Source: Candidatus Altarchaeota archaeon
GTDB lineage: Archaea; Altiarchaeota; Altiarchaeia; IMC4; QMZM01
Assembly (NCBI GenBank): GCA_016931955.1
Contig: JAFGDV010000017.1
Coordinates: forward strand, 1 to 44,982
Direction of reading: 5' to 3'
DNA length: 44,982 nt
Below, piece by piece: positions 35,781 to 44,895 of the stretch. Position 1 is the first letter of the stretch, and the number at the start of each line of letters is the position of its first letter. Both the position numbers and the translations under genes were made by a program. The notes below the pieces were generated by a model. It was not told where the DNA came from. It made no database searches and was given only the letters and a program-made list of their open reading frames with translations.

Positions 35781-36215
35781 ATGATACCCAACAATAATCC
35801 GGTCTATAAGAGGCTTGAGAAGAGCCTTTTCCTCTTTGGTTTATTGTTGGTAATCTCCTTTCTCTCGTATTTCGTGTTCATGGATGAGGTCTTCATGTGG
35901 AGGTTTTTCGCATTCGGCCTTGGTGCTTCAATATCATTGTTCATCTTCTATCCGACAATCCGCGGTATCAAGGCAGGTGACATAGTCATGGTCCCCATAT
36001 GGAAGGAGATAGAGACCCCATTCATGGAGGAATCCTACATGGATTCTGTTCCCACTGTGGCGATGGAAGGCGGCAGGAGGAACGAGTTAATAGAAGTCCG
36101 CCTCGGCGATGGAACCTCTGGTCTGGTTAAACTACTGCACTACGGGCTTATCTCGTTCCCAGAAGGCAGGTTGATAGAGATAGAGAAACCATTGAGTGAT
36201 GTGCAGTCTATGTAG
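35781..36215 (+). CDS. Small membrane protein of unknown function, two TM segments plus soluble domain
   Basis: Two hydrophobic segments then GIKAGDIVMVPIWKEIE...LIEVRLGDGTSGLVKLLHYGLISFPEGRLIEIEKP. Confidence 0.6.
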   Translation: MIPNNNPVYKRLEKSLFLFGLLLVISFLSYFVFMDEVFMWRFFAFGLGASISLFIFYPTIRGIKAGDIVMVPIWKEIETPFMEESYMDSVPTVAMEGGRRNELIEVRLGDGTSGLVKLLHYGLISFPEGRLIEIEKPLSDVQSM

Positions 36216-36789
36216 GCCTAAGGACTCTACCGCTTTTCAGGTCAACCACTTTGGATGGCTTACCTATCCTGCACCTACCAGAATCTATTGCAAGGTCTGC
36301 ATTGGAAAGTATGCCCGCACTTATCTCTTCAAAGCTGGCGGGGTAAGGCTCGCCCGAGACGTTGGCGGAGGTCGTTATTATCGGAACACCAGCGATTTCT
36401 ATGACCTTTTTAACCACCAAGTGGTTTGGGATCCTCACCCCCACAGTATCACCCCCAGAGGTTACTATGTCAGGGATAGATCTTTTCTTTTCAACTATGA
36501 AGGTGTAAGGCTTCAGTATGTTCTCTCTGATGAATGATTCCTCCTTGGGTGTTATGTGGGTGTATTCTTTCACCATGTCCATGTCCGAGCACGCGATGGA
36601 TAATGGCCTATTCAGGGGGCGCTTCTTTATCCTGAACACTTCCATGACCTTCTCTGAGTGGTGGGAGCAGCCGATGCCGTAGACCGTGTCTGTTGGATAT
36701 ACAAGAATCCTACCCTCCTTTAAGGCGGTTGCAGCAAGAAGTATCGAGGATTTGTCTGGTTTCTTGGGGTCTATCCTGAGAACTTTCAT
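36208..36789 (-). CDS. Sua5/YciO/YrdC L-threonylcarbamoyladenylate synthase
   Basis: LLAATALKEGRILVYPTDTVYGIGCSHHSEKVMEVFRIKKRPLNRPLSIACSDMD...IPDIVTSGGDTVGVRIPNH...PIITTSANVSGEP. Confidence 0.94.
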   Translation of the reverse strand: MKVLRIDPKKPDKSSILLAATALKEGRILVYPTDTVYGIGCSHHSEKVMEVFRIKKRPLNRPLSIACSDMDMVKEYTHITPKEESFIRENILKPYTFIVEKKRSIPDIVTSGGDTVGVRIPNHLVVKKVIEIAGVPIITTSANVSGEPYPASFEEISAGILSNADLAIDSGRCRIGKPSKVVDLKSGRVLRPT

Positions 36790-36941
36790 GGCCCCTCGAA
36801 TTCGCATTCACTGCAGCGGTACTTGGCTCCAAGGGTCCTGCATGAACTACACCTCACTATAAGACCTTTACCGCAGTTGGGGCACTTAAATTCGGTGTGT
36901 CCCTTGTCTGCCTCTGTCCCACAGCTTGTACACTTCTTCAT
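36786..36941 (-). CDS. 51-aa zinc-ribbon protein (DUF1610/HVO_2753-like)
   Basis: MKKCTSCGTEADKGHTEFKCPNCGKGLIVRCSSCRTLGAKYRCSECEFEGP: four CxxC knuckles; start trimmed from 37214. Confidence 0.85.
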   Translation of the reverse strand: MKKCTSCGTEADKGHTEFKCPNCGKGLIVRCSSCRTLGAKYRCSECEFEGP

Positions 36942-36986
36942 ACATATTATTTTGTATTGAAAAGTAATAAGTAACAACTTAATAAA

Positions 36987-37505
36987 ATGGCGGTTAAAGT
37001 CTTCGCAAAACTGGGGGACATAACAAGGGAGAGGGCTGACGCTATCGTAAACCCGGCTAACTCCCTCGGCGTTATGGGCGGCGGCGTGGCGTGGGCTATC
37101 AAGAGTAAAGGAGGAACCGAGATTGAGAAGGAAGCCGTTGAGAAGGCCCCTACGCCGGTAGGCAAGGCCATTGCGACAACAGCTGGTAGATTGCCTGCCC
37201 GCTTTGTGATACATGCACCTACCATGAGTTCCCCAGCCCAGAGAATAGGCATAAAAAACATTGAGAAGGCGACGTATGCTGCTCTTGAGTGTGCCTCCAG
37301 GCTTGGGGTTAAGTCGATAGCCTTTCCTGGGATGGGTACTGGGGTGGGTGGTGTTTCGAAGAGGGATGCTGCGGAAGCCATGATAAGATCGGTTAAGGGG
37401 TTTATAAGCTCGGAGCTTTCTGGTCTTGATAGTATTTCATTGATAGCGTTCGACCGTGAGTTGTTGGAAGCGTTTGAGGTGAGCCTGAAGGATGCTGGAA
37501 TGTGA
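36987..37505 (+). CDS. Macro domain (ADP-ribose-binding) protein
   Basis: VFAKLGDITRERADAIVNPANSLGVMGGGVAWAIKSKGGTEIEKEA...SIAFPGMGTGVGGVSKRDAAEAM. Confidence 0.93.
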   Translation: MAVKVFAKLGDITRERADAIVNPANSLGVMGGGVAWAIKSKGGTEIEKEAVEKAPTPVGKAIATTAGRLPARFVIHAPTMSSPAQRIGIKNIEKATYAALECASRLGVKSIAFPGMGTGVGGVSKRDAAEAMIRSVKGFISSELSGLDSISLIAFDRELLEAFEVSLKDAGM

Positions 37506-38766
37506 GCCTGGTGATTGGGTCGAGATAGAAACCGAGGATGGGAAATACACAGGAATCTTAATGGAAAGACCAGAGTTAGCTGGTGATAAGCATATGGTAA
37601 TAAAACTGGAATCTGGGTACAACATAGGAATAAAGAAAGACAAAATCAAGAAGATACGGAAGATTAGCACAAGAATAAGGGAAGAATTCAAGCTAAAAAA
37701 ACACGAAAGGGATCCCTCAAAGAAGGACATCTCAATCCTGGCTACAGGCGGAACCATAGCAAGCAGAGTAGACTACATAACAGGCGGTGTGCATTCAGCG
37801 TTCTCAGCGGAGGAACTAATCTCAGCCGTACCGGAGCTGGGGGAAATAGCAAACGTACAAGGAAGGCAGATATTCAACAAATTCTCTGAAAACGTTGCCC
37901 CCACTGATTGGGTCACAATAGCGGAAGCCGTCTATGAGGAGATAAAGAAGAAAGCCTCTGGTGTGGTGATAACGCATGGAACGGACACCATGGGTTACAC
38001 CTCAGCAGCCGTGGCATTTATGCTCCAAACTTCAGTTCCTGTGGTTTTAACTGGCGCACAGAGAAGCTCTGATCGAGGAAGCAGCGACGCAGCCACGAAC
38101 CTCATACACTCAGCGATCGTTGCATCTTGCGGAAATTTCTCCGAGGTTGTGGTAGTAATGCACGCCGAAAGCTCAGACTCATACTCTTTTATACATCCGG
38201 CGACGAAGGTAAAGAAGCTGCATTCCAGTAGAAGAGACGCCTTTAAGACGGTGAACACGAAACCCCTCGGCAGGGTTTTCAGGGAGGGGGTAGAGTTCAT
38301 GCAGGAGGTTAAGAAAGACAAGGAACTAACATTAGACACTAAATTGGATGAACAGGTCTTTTTGCTTAAGTATTTCCCCGGGCTTAAGCCCTCAGTAATA
38401 GATTCTCTCGTAGATGGCGGCTATCATGGGATCGTGTTGGAGGGGACCGGCTTAGGGCATACCGCGGAGGGGCTTTTCGAAGGGATACGAGAAGCAATAA
38501 ACAGCGATGTAGTGGTTGCAATGACCTCTCAGACCATCTTTGGCAGGGTTAACATGAACGTCTACTCCACCGGGCGCATCCTGTTGGATACTGGAGTAAT
38601 ACCCTGCGAGGACATGCTTTCGGAGACGGCCTATGTGAAACTCATGTGGGTCCTAGGGCACACAAGAAAGCCAGACAAGGTAAGGGAGATGATGCTAACA
38701 AACTATGCGAGAGAAGTCAGTGAGAGAAGCATTTTCACTCACAAGAACTCAAGGAAAAACCAGTAA
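37492..38766 (+). CDS. gatD: Glu-tRNA(Gln) amidotransferase subunit D (archaeal GatD)
   Basis: N-terminal beta domain then DISILATGGTIASRVDYITGGVHSAFSAEELISAVPEL...GVVITHGTDTMGYTSAAVAFMLQTSVPVVLTGAQRSSDRGSSDAATNL. Confidence 0.96.
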   Translation: MLECEPGDWVEIETEDGKYTGILMERPELAGDKHMVIKLESGYNIGIKKDKIKKIRKISTRIREEFKLKKHERDPSKKDISILATGGTIASRVDYITGGVHSAFSAEELISAVPELGEIANVQGRQIFNKFSENVAPTDWVTIAEAVYEEIKKKASGVVITHGTDTMGYTSAAVAFMLQTSVPVVLTGAQRSSDRGSSDAATNLIHSAIVASCGNFSEVVVVMHAESSDSYSFIHPATKVKKLHSSRRDAFKTVNTKPLGRVFREGVEFMQEVKKDKELTLDTKLDEQVFLLKYFPGLKPSVIDSLVDGGYHGIVLEGTGLGHTAEGLFEGIREAINSDVVVAMTSQTIFGRVNMNVYSTGRILLDTGVIPCEDMLSETAYVKLMWVLGHTRKPDKVREMMLTNYAREVSERSIFTHKNSRKNQ

Positions 38767-39980
38767 ACAACGAAGTTTATAAGAGTCAGAGGCAGTCCGA
38801 CCCGGGAGAACTCTGTAAAGGAGATGGTTTCGCCCGCTTTTTTTTCCGCATTCTGTATCACTATAACGTTGCTAGCAGCTCCTAGGATTGTTAGGTTTCC
38901 TGCGATGGTGCTTCCAGCAGCCAATGCTATCAATCCCGTCTTCGACACACTGGAGTGGAGCAGCAGCGGCAGATACAGCATAACAAGTGGAACATTTGAT
39001 ATCAGTTGGCTGAGGAGGGCGCTTATCAATAAAATAGCTTCATTCGAAGTCGGATCGAAGCCCGCGCCCTCAATGAATCCCTGGAAGAAGTTCGAATCCC
39101 AGACACTCTCCATGAGCACGAACATTGCCGCAAAAAAGATCAGCGTATGCCAGTCGATTTTCTTAGCTATCTCAAACCTTTTAGTGCTTAACGCAAGCAC
39201 CGGCAAGGCAGCAATGAGGGCGATGTACGTAAGTTTTAGATCGACGTTAACCTCAAGGAAGACCGCAGCCACCTTAACCACCACCAATAGGATGATCAGG
39301 ATAAGAGAGAACCGGCAAATAGCGGCAAGTCCAGGGTCTATGATCGGTTCCCTGTAGTGATTCAGAGGATTGTCGTGGAAGTGCTCACGGTAGAAGAACT
39401 TCAACACAAAATAAGCCAAGAATAGATTTATTATCGTTGGAATCAGCAGAAAAAAGAAGAAGTCGACGAATGGATTCTCCATACCCCCATTGATGGCTAT
39501 CAGAAGGTTCTGGGGGTTACCTATAGGGCTCATGACGCTGCCAATAGTCACGGCAAAGCAAAGGGAAAGCAGCAGAATCTTGGGGGGCATGTTATGCTTC
39601 TTCGCGAGCAGAAGGACAACTGGCGTGCCTATTATGGCTAAGGTGTCATTCATCAATAACGCTGAGGAGATGCCAACCACGAAGAGGATGGAGAGCACAA
39701 GGGTGTCAACTGATTTCGCTCGCCTAAAAAACCTATAGGAGATGTGTGAGAGGTAGCCGCTTTCCTCGAGGGCCTGACCTACAACAAACATACAGAAAAG
39801 AAACACCATGACATCGGGGTTTATTGAATTCAGGGCATCTGCGGGCGTTATCTGTCTCGTAAACAATACCGCGAGAGCCCCGAAGAGCATTATCTGCCAT
39901 ATACGGAGATTGATGCCGCCTGTCCTCCTTACAGCGATCAGAAGGAGAACCACGATGAGGATCAATACAGGGATTTCCAC
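38739..39980 (-). CDS. ArsB/NhaD (ion transporter superfamily) permease
   Basis: ~11 TM segments; INPDVMVFLFCMFVVGQALEESGYL...SSALLMNDTLAIIGTPVVLLLAKK...SPIGNPQNLLIAI...LISNVPLVMLYLPLL...GSTIAGNLTILGAASNVIVIQNAEKK. Confidence 0.85.
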   Translation of the reverse strand: MEIPVLILIVVLLLIAVRRTGGINLRIWQIMLFGALAVLFTRQITPADALNSINPDVMVFLFCMFVVGQALEESGYLSHISYRFFRRAKSVDTLVLSILFVVGISSALLMNDTLAIIGTPVVLLLAKKHNMPPKILLLSLCFAVTIGSVMSPIGNPQNLLIAINGGMENPFVDFFFFLLIPTIINLFLAYFVLKFFYREHFHDNPLNHYREPIIDPGLAAICRFSLILIILLVVVKVAAVFLEVNVDLKLTYIALIAALPVLALSTKRFEIAKKIDWHTLIFFAAMFVLMESVWDSNFFQGFIEGAGFDPTSNEAILLISALLSQLISNVPLVMLYLPLLLHSSVSKTGLIALAAGSTIAGNLTILGAASNVIVIQNAEKKAGETISFTEFSRVGLPLTLINFVVYWFFLEFL

Positions 39981-39998
39981 GTCAGCTTTCCAGGAGGA

Positions 39999-40631
39999 TT
40001 ATTCTTCTTTCCGGTATTCGAGATAGGAGTAGACTACGGTGTAGGCTGTAACCAGCAGCACTGGAGCGAGGATGAAGTACATTGCATAGTCCGGTAGAAG
40101 AACTCCAGCAAGCGCTATCAATCCAGCGGCTTTGAACAGTTTTCCGCCTATTCGGTGGGTTTTCTCCCACACGCGGTCGCTGCTCAGCGTCCAAGGCGTC
40201 CTGATCCCGATGAACCAGTTCCTCTTAGCGTTCTCTATCAGGATGCCGCAGTAATAGAATAACCCGGCTAAGGCGGGGGACAGCACAAGGTTCATATTCA
40301 GCCTGGTTCCGAGATTCCATAGGAGGATTATCACGTGTATGTAGAAAAGGAACAAAACAATTAATACGACGAAAATGTCATAGTATTTCCTGAATTCTTG
40401 GATGTTCTTCTTTAGGGGATCGATTTTTGGGATTAGAATGAACAGCACAAGCAATCCCGCCAATATTACTGGTATGAGGAAGATACTCCATACCTTGGGC
40501 ATGTAGCCGTCGACCTCCCACCTAGCGTTCCAGTGAGACGCCATCCTGTCCGGCATCTGAGGGTAAAGCCAGACACCTAAGGCAAAAGCCAATACGATCA
40601 ATCCCAAGGCCATGTATTCGCTTCGTCTCAT
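39999..40631 (-). CDS. SdpI/DUF1648-family membrane protein
   Basis: LYPQMPDRMASHWNARWEVDGYMPK (DUF1648) and WFIGIRTPWTLSSDRVWEKTHRIGGKLFKAAG (SdpI signature). Confidence 0.88.
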   Translation of the reverse strand: MRRSEYMALGLIVLAFALGVWLYPQMPDRMASHWNARWEVDGYMPKVWSIFLIPVILAGLLVLFILIPKIDPLKKNIQEFRKYYDIFVVLIVLFLFYIHVIILLWNLGTRLNMNLVLSPALAGLFYYCGILIENAKRNWFIGIRTPWTLSSDRVWEKTHRIGGKLFKAAGLIALAGVLLPDYAMYFILAPVLLVTAYTVVYSYLEYRKEE

Positions 40632-40644
40632 TGCAGTTCCACTT

Positions 40645-42705
40645 TTAATAAGCAGTTGGTTTCTTATCCACTAAGGTCATCTGTGCCTTGTCCTTCAAAT
40701 GCTCTTCCTCTAAGCGCACCCTCAGCCTATGCTCTGCGGACTTCAGGATGGATGCGAGCATCTCGGAGTATTTCATGCCAATGGCCTTCGCCATCTTAGC
40801 CAGATGCCCGTCCCAGCACCATCCGGGGTTGGGGTTGACCTCAAGCAGCTTCGGCTTCCCATCAGAATTCAGTCGCCAATCGAACCTGCAGTAGTCCCTA
40901 CACTCAAGCCGCTCGAACAATTTCAGGCAGCATTCGACCACGAACTTCTCCGTATCCTCCGGGAGGTTGGCTGGGATGGATTTTATTTTCCAGTAAGGCG
41001 AGTCCGGAAGCCACTTGGCCTCGTATCCACATATCTTCGGCAGATCAGAGGGCAGCTCTGAGTAGTCTTCTTCCGTGATCGGCAGAACCGTGTAGGATTC
41101 GGGTGGATTTCCTATGATGCCGACGCTGATGTCGTTCCCTGTCAGAAATTCCTCGATGATGAATGGTTTGTCGTAGCCGAATTTTTCCCTGATGTTGGAG
41201 ATGGCGTTGACGAGTTCTTCACTGTTGCTGGCTATGCTCTTCTGGGTTATCCCGAAGCTCGAGTCGCCGAAGTTCGGTTTAATTATTACCGGAAAGCTGA
41301 AGGGCAGCTCAAATGTGCTGTCCTCAGGCTTGATGAATAAGCCCTTGGGCACTGGGATACCCATCTCCTCAGCGATTCCGCGGACGAGGGATTTGTCGTA
41401 GCAGAAGGCGAGACACTGCGGCCCAGAGCCCGTATATGGGATGTTGAGCATCTCAAGCAATGCTGGAACGTGAAGCTCTTTTCTGGCGTCGTTGTTGTAT
41501 CCCTCATCGCAGAGGTTGAAGATGAAGTCTATCCTACCCTTTATCTTCATCATGTCATGTATCAGTGAGTCGTGGTTGTTCAGATAGACGAACTTGTAGT
41601 TCTTGTTTTCCCTCAACGCAGCCTTCAGTTGGTCGATTGTATAAAAGTCGTCTTCGTCGAATACGCAGCAAGGTTTTAGTGGATCTGGCTTGCTGTAGTC
41701 ACCCAAGACCACGGCAACATTCCTGACAGCCGCCTTCGGTTTTCCTCTAACAGGAGACCACTGCTTTTTCACCACAGCGGTCACAATAAGCCTGCGCTCC
41801 ATCATTCCAAGATCCTGGGCCCTCTGTGATTCAGTCGCTATCCCCCCATTGAACTCTACGTTACTGAAGCCCGCGGTCTTCAGGAACCTATTCAGGTCTT
41901 CCTTGTTGTAGAGGCGTTCAGCGTAGAACTGGTCTGCGATGACCCCCTTGTTTACGTGGGATATGACCTCTCTTGAGATTAAACGTTCTCCGTCTACGGA
42001 GAGGGAGCGCTCCCGGCAGACGAAGTATTTCTTGTCTATCCACTCCCAGGAGCGGGGCTGAAAGTTCTGCTTCATGTGTTCGCCGTCTGCTACATCAATA
42101 AGGAGCCTGCCCCACGGCTTCAGGACCCTGAAGATCTCCCTCAGAACCTTCAGGTCGTCTTGGGAGTTTTCGAAGTATCCGAAGCTGTTCCCGAGAATCA
42201 TCACGACGTCGAACGTATCAGCTGGGTAGGGGATCTTTCTTGCATCGCCTTCCTTGAATTTCACTGGTAGGACGTCGCGTTTTGCGTCAGCCTTTGCCTT
42301 CTGTATCAGGTAATGTGATCTGTCCAGTCCTTCAACGTTCTCGAATCCGCGCCTCGCGATTTCGAGGGAATGTCTTCCTTGGCCGCAGGCGAGGTCTAGG
42401 ATCCTGCTCTTTGGTGAAGGCTTAAGGATGTCGAGAAACATGTCAATCTCTCTGCTGGTTATGTTCTGGTCGTCAACTACATCCGAGTCCGTTTTCAGGT
42501 ACATTGAGTTGAAGATGTAACGCCACCAGTCTGAACGGACGTGTTCTTCGAGATTTAGTACCGGCCCCAGAACCCCCCTCTGGTGTTTGCCGTTTCCCTT
42601 GCTTTGACGGCCTTTCTCCTTTGTTGAATCCCGCTTCACTTCTAAACAACCCATGTGTGAGTTTACCTTCCGCCCCCGGGCAATAAATTTTATAGGTTGA
42701 CTCAA
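40645..42705 (-). CDS. Fusion: N-terminal class I SAM methyltransferase + C-terminal D-Ala-D-Ala-ligase-like ATP-grasp
   Basis: MTase: SRILDLACGQGRHSLEIARRGFENVEGLDRSHYLI; ATP-grasp: LNIPYTGSGPQCLAFCYDKSLVRGIAEEMGIPVPKG...PVIIKPNFGDSSFGI...YCRFDWRLNSDGKPKLLEVNPNPGWCWDGHLAKMAKAIGMKY. Confidence 0.9.
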   Translation of the reverse strand: MSQPIKFIARGRKVNSHMGCLEVKRDSTKEKGRQSKGNGKHQRGVLGPVLNLEEHVRSDWWRYIFNSMYLKTDSDVVDDQNITSREIDMFLDILKPSPKSRILDLACGQGRHSLEIARRGFENVEGLDRSHYLIQKAKADAKRDVLPVKFKEGDARKIPYPADTFDVVMILGNSFGYFENSQDDLKVLREIFRVLKPWGRLLIDVADGEHMKQNFQPRSWEWIDKKYFVCRERSLSVDGERLISREVISHVNKGVIADQFYAERLYNKEDLNRFLKTAGFSNVEFNGGIATESQRAQDLGMMERRLIVTAVVKKQWSPVRGKPKAAVRNVAVVLGDYSKPDPLKPCCVFDEDDFYTIDQLKAALRENKNYKFVYLNNHDSLIHDMMKIKGRIDFIFNLCDEGYNNDARKELHVPALLEMLNIPYTGSGPQCLAFCYDKSLVRGIAEEMGIPVPKGLFIKPEDSTFELPFSFPVIIKPNFGDSSFGITQKSIASNSEELVNAISNIREKFGYDKPFIIEEFLTGNDISVGIIGNPPESYTVLPITEEDYSELPSDLPKICGYEAKWLPDSPYWKIKSIPANLPEDTEKFVVECCLKLFERLECRDYCRFDWRLNSDGKPKLLEVNPNPGWCWDGHLAKMAKAIGMKYSEMLASILKSAEHRLRVRLEEEHLKDKAQMTLVDKKPTAY

Positions 42706-42793
42706 AAATGGTTATATATGTTTTTTTGCAAACTCTAATAAATATTTGTTATTATGGTTATATAAGTTTTTAAGTCGAACTTTTTTGGTGAGA

Positions 42794-44095
42794 ATGTTTA
42801 TCGGAGTAGACGACACTGACTCGTTGAAGGGTGGCTGCACCACCTACTTGGCTGCTTTGCTTTGTGATAGCTTAGGGGTTACTGGTTATCCTAAACTTAT
42901 CCGTTTAAACCCTAACATACCCTATAGAACACGCGGTAACGGTGCAATAGCATTCCAAGTTGAAGGTGATGCTGGGAAGATAGAAAAGACGACACTTGAT
43001 CTGGTGAAGAAACACGCTCAACTGGGGGATGATAACACTAACCCTGGGGTAGTGTTCATCCATGAATTAACCCCAGAGCAGAGGAAGAGGCTTGAAGGAT
43101 TCTACCTGAAGACTGTATCGGAGCTGGTCACCTTAGAGGAAGCTGAAAGTGTTGCAGCCGAAGTCAACGCAGAAGTCCATAGGTTCAAGAACGGCCGTGG
43201 CGTCATCGGTGCGCTGGCGGCGGTAGGTTCAAAATTACCCGACAAAACATATGAGCTTATAGCTTACAGGGTGAAGAGGAACTATGGGAAAGAAAAGAGC
43301 GTAGATGAGGAGTCAGTTTACAAGATGGACAGAGAAACATACCCTGAAACCTTCGATAATATAGATCCTGATAAGAAACAGATCCTTATCTCACCTCACG
43401 GATATGATCCAGTGCTATGCGGCATACGCGGCGATTCCGTCGAGGTTGTCCGCCGCGCCTGGAAGCTGCTGAAGGTTTCCGAGGAGGTTGAACGCATCCA
43501 GGTGTTTGAGACCAATCAGGGAACAGATGCGCACTTGAGGGATAGGCGGATATCTGAACTGAAGCCTTACGATTGCGTGATTATCGAGGGCGAGGTGATC
43601 ATATCACCTCAAGACATCGAGGGCGGGCATGTGTTGTTCGGTTTATCTGATGGCTCTGGGAAGATTGCTTGCGCCGCCTATGAACCAACCGGTGACTTCA
43701 GAAAAGTTGTAAGGAAGCTGGCGGAGGGGGACAGGATTCGGGTTTTTGGCGGCATAGGTAAGCATCCGAACACATTGAACCTGGAAAAGCTGCAGGTTTT
43801 GGAGTTAGCCAGGTTGTGTGAGAGGATCCCTCCAGAGTGCTGCGGCAGGAGGATGACCTCGGCTGGAGCAGGTAAGGGTTTTAAGTGCAGGAAGTGCGGC
43901 AAAAAGGCTGGGATGGATGCGGTCGTCTTGAGGGAGGTGGGGAGAGACCTTGGTCCTGGGTTATATGAGGTTCCTCCGAGGGCTAGAAGGCATCTTAGTA
44001 AGCCACTTGTCAGGTTCAGGCAGCCTAAGGGCAGATTTAATTCCCTGAAATCCAAGTTATTTAAGGTGATGAGAAGAGGGTCATCTGAGCCTTAG
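42794..44095 (+). CDS. tiaS: tRNA(Ile2) 2-agmatinylcytidine synthetase TiaS
   Basis: MFIGVDDTDSLKGGCTTYLAALL...LIRLNPNIPYRTRGNGAIAF...GVIGALAAVG; C-terminal OB-fold and CGRRMTSAGAGKGFKCRKCGKKA zinc ribbon; start trimmed from 42746. Confidence 0.95.
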   Translation: MFIGVDDTDSLKGGCTTYLAALLCDSLGVTGYPKLIRLNPNIPYRTRGNGAIAFQVEGDAGKIEKTTLDLVKKHAQLGDDNTNPGVVFIHELTPEQRKRLEGFYLKTVSELVTLEEAESVAAEVNAEVHRFKNGRGVIGALAAVGSKLPDKTYELIAYRVKRNYGKEKSVDEESVYKMDRETYPETFDNIDPDKKQILISPHGYDPVLCGIRGDSVEVVRRAWKLLKVSEEVERIQVFETNQGTDAHLRDRRISELKPYDCVIIEGEVIISPQDIEGGHVLFGLSDGSGKIACAAYEPTGDFRKVVRKLAEGDRIRVFGGIGKHPNTLNLEKLQVLELARLCERIPPECCGRRMTSAGAGKGFKCRKCGKKAGMDAVVLREVGRDLGPGLYEVPPRARRHLSKPLVRFRQPKGRFNSLKSKLFKVMRRGSSEP

Positions 44096-44148
44096 GCTGT
44101 GATGAGACTTATGAGCGCTGAATTTAGTGTTATGTGTTAAGTCGTTGT

Positions 44149-44167
44149 ATGGGGCCGCAGGCCCCAT
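44149..44167. terminator. Perfect hairpin ATGGGGCC-GCA-GGCCCCAT between convergent genes
   Basis: 8-bp stem, GCA loop, between tiaS and GT2 gene ends. Confidence 0.5.
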
Positions 44168-44182
44168 GAACTCGTTCTGGTC

Positions 44183-44842
44183 TTAGTCTCCGAGGCGGCT
44201 TGTTATGAGCATCATAATAAGGAAGCTTACTAGTTTTATCCCGTCTCTTATGCTGAAGTAGCTCTTATTGGCTTTGTAGTTAATCGATACTGGGGTCTCC
44301 GTTATCCTGCAACCGGTTTTCTTTAACTTGATCAGCATCTCGGTTTCTGTTCGGAAGTCGTCTCCAATCAATTCTATACTCTTTATGGAGTCTCTGGTTA
44401 CTGCCCGGAAACCTACCAAGGGGTCTCTGAATTTTTTGTCTGTAATCAACCACATAGCGAACCTGGTTAGTTCGTTTGTTATGCGCCTCTTTAGGGGGAT
44501 GAGGTTGAAATCCCTGACTCCCAGAACGAGGTCTGCCTTGTTTTCCTGTATTGGCGTGATGAGCTTCTGGATTTCTGAGGAATTGAATTGACCGTCTCCG
44601 TCTAGGAAGACGAGGACTTCGCCGGTGGAGTTTTTTATCCCTGTTTTTATGGCGGCTCCTTTGCCGCTCTTCTTTGGGTGGGTTATCACCTTAACCTGTG
44701 GGAATTTCTCAGCAGCCTGTTTTGTCTTATCTGTTGAGCCGTCGTCTACCACTATTGTTTCATATGCTCTGGGTATCGATTTTAGGACGGAGCCGATGAA
44801 TTTTTCTTCATTGTATGCGGGGATTATGATGGATACTTGCAC
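44183..44842 (-). CDS. Family 2 glycosyltransferase (DPM1-like)
   Basis: VSIIIPAYNEEKFIGSVLKSIPRAYETIVVDDGSTDKT...GKGAAIKTGIKNSTGEVLVFLDGDGQFNSSEI. Confidence 0.92.
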   Translation of the reverse strand: MQVSIIIPAYNEEKFIGSVLKSIPRAYETIVVDDGSTDKTKQAAEKFPQVKVITHPKKSGKGAAIKTGIKNSTGEVLVFLDGDGQFNSSEIQKLITPIQENKADLVLGVRDFNLIPLKRRITNELTRFAMWLITDKKFRDPLVGFRAVTRDSIKSIELIGDDFRTETEMLIKLKKTGCRITETPVSINYKANKSYFSIRDGIKLVSFLIMMLITSRLGD

Positions 44843-44877
44843 GTAAGTATTTTGTTGCGGCCTAAATAAATAGTTTT

Positions 44878-44892
44878 CATGTAGTGCCTAAC
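44878..44892 (-). repeat. Intergenic repeat GTTAGGCACTACATG, copy 6
   Basis: CATGTAGTGCCTAAC on + strand. Confidence 0.85.
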
Positions 44893-44895
44893 TTC

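Noticed and set aside
36196-36537. 113-aa + ORF over the Sua5 gene
   Set aside because: Antisense to a well-supported Sua5/YrdC coding region.
44099-44121. Possible C/D-box sRNA: GTGATGA, 12-nt spacer, CTGA
   Set aside because: No convincing C' box or terminal D box follows; two short motifs alone are weak evidence.
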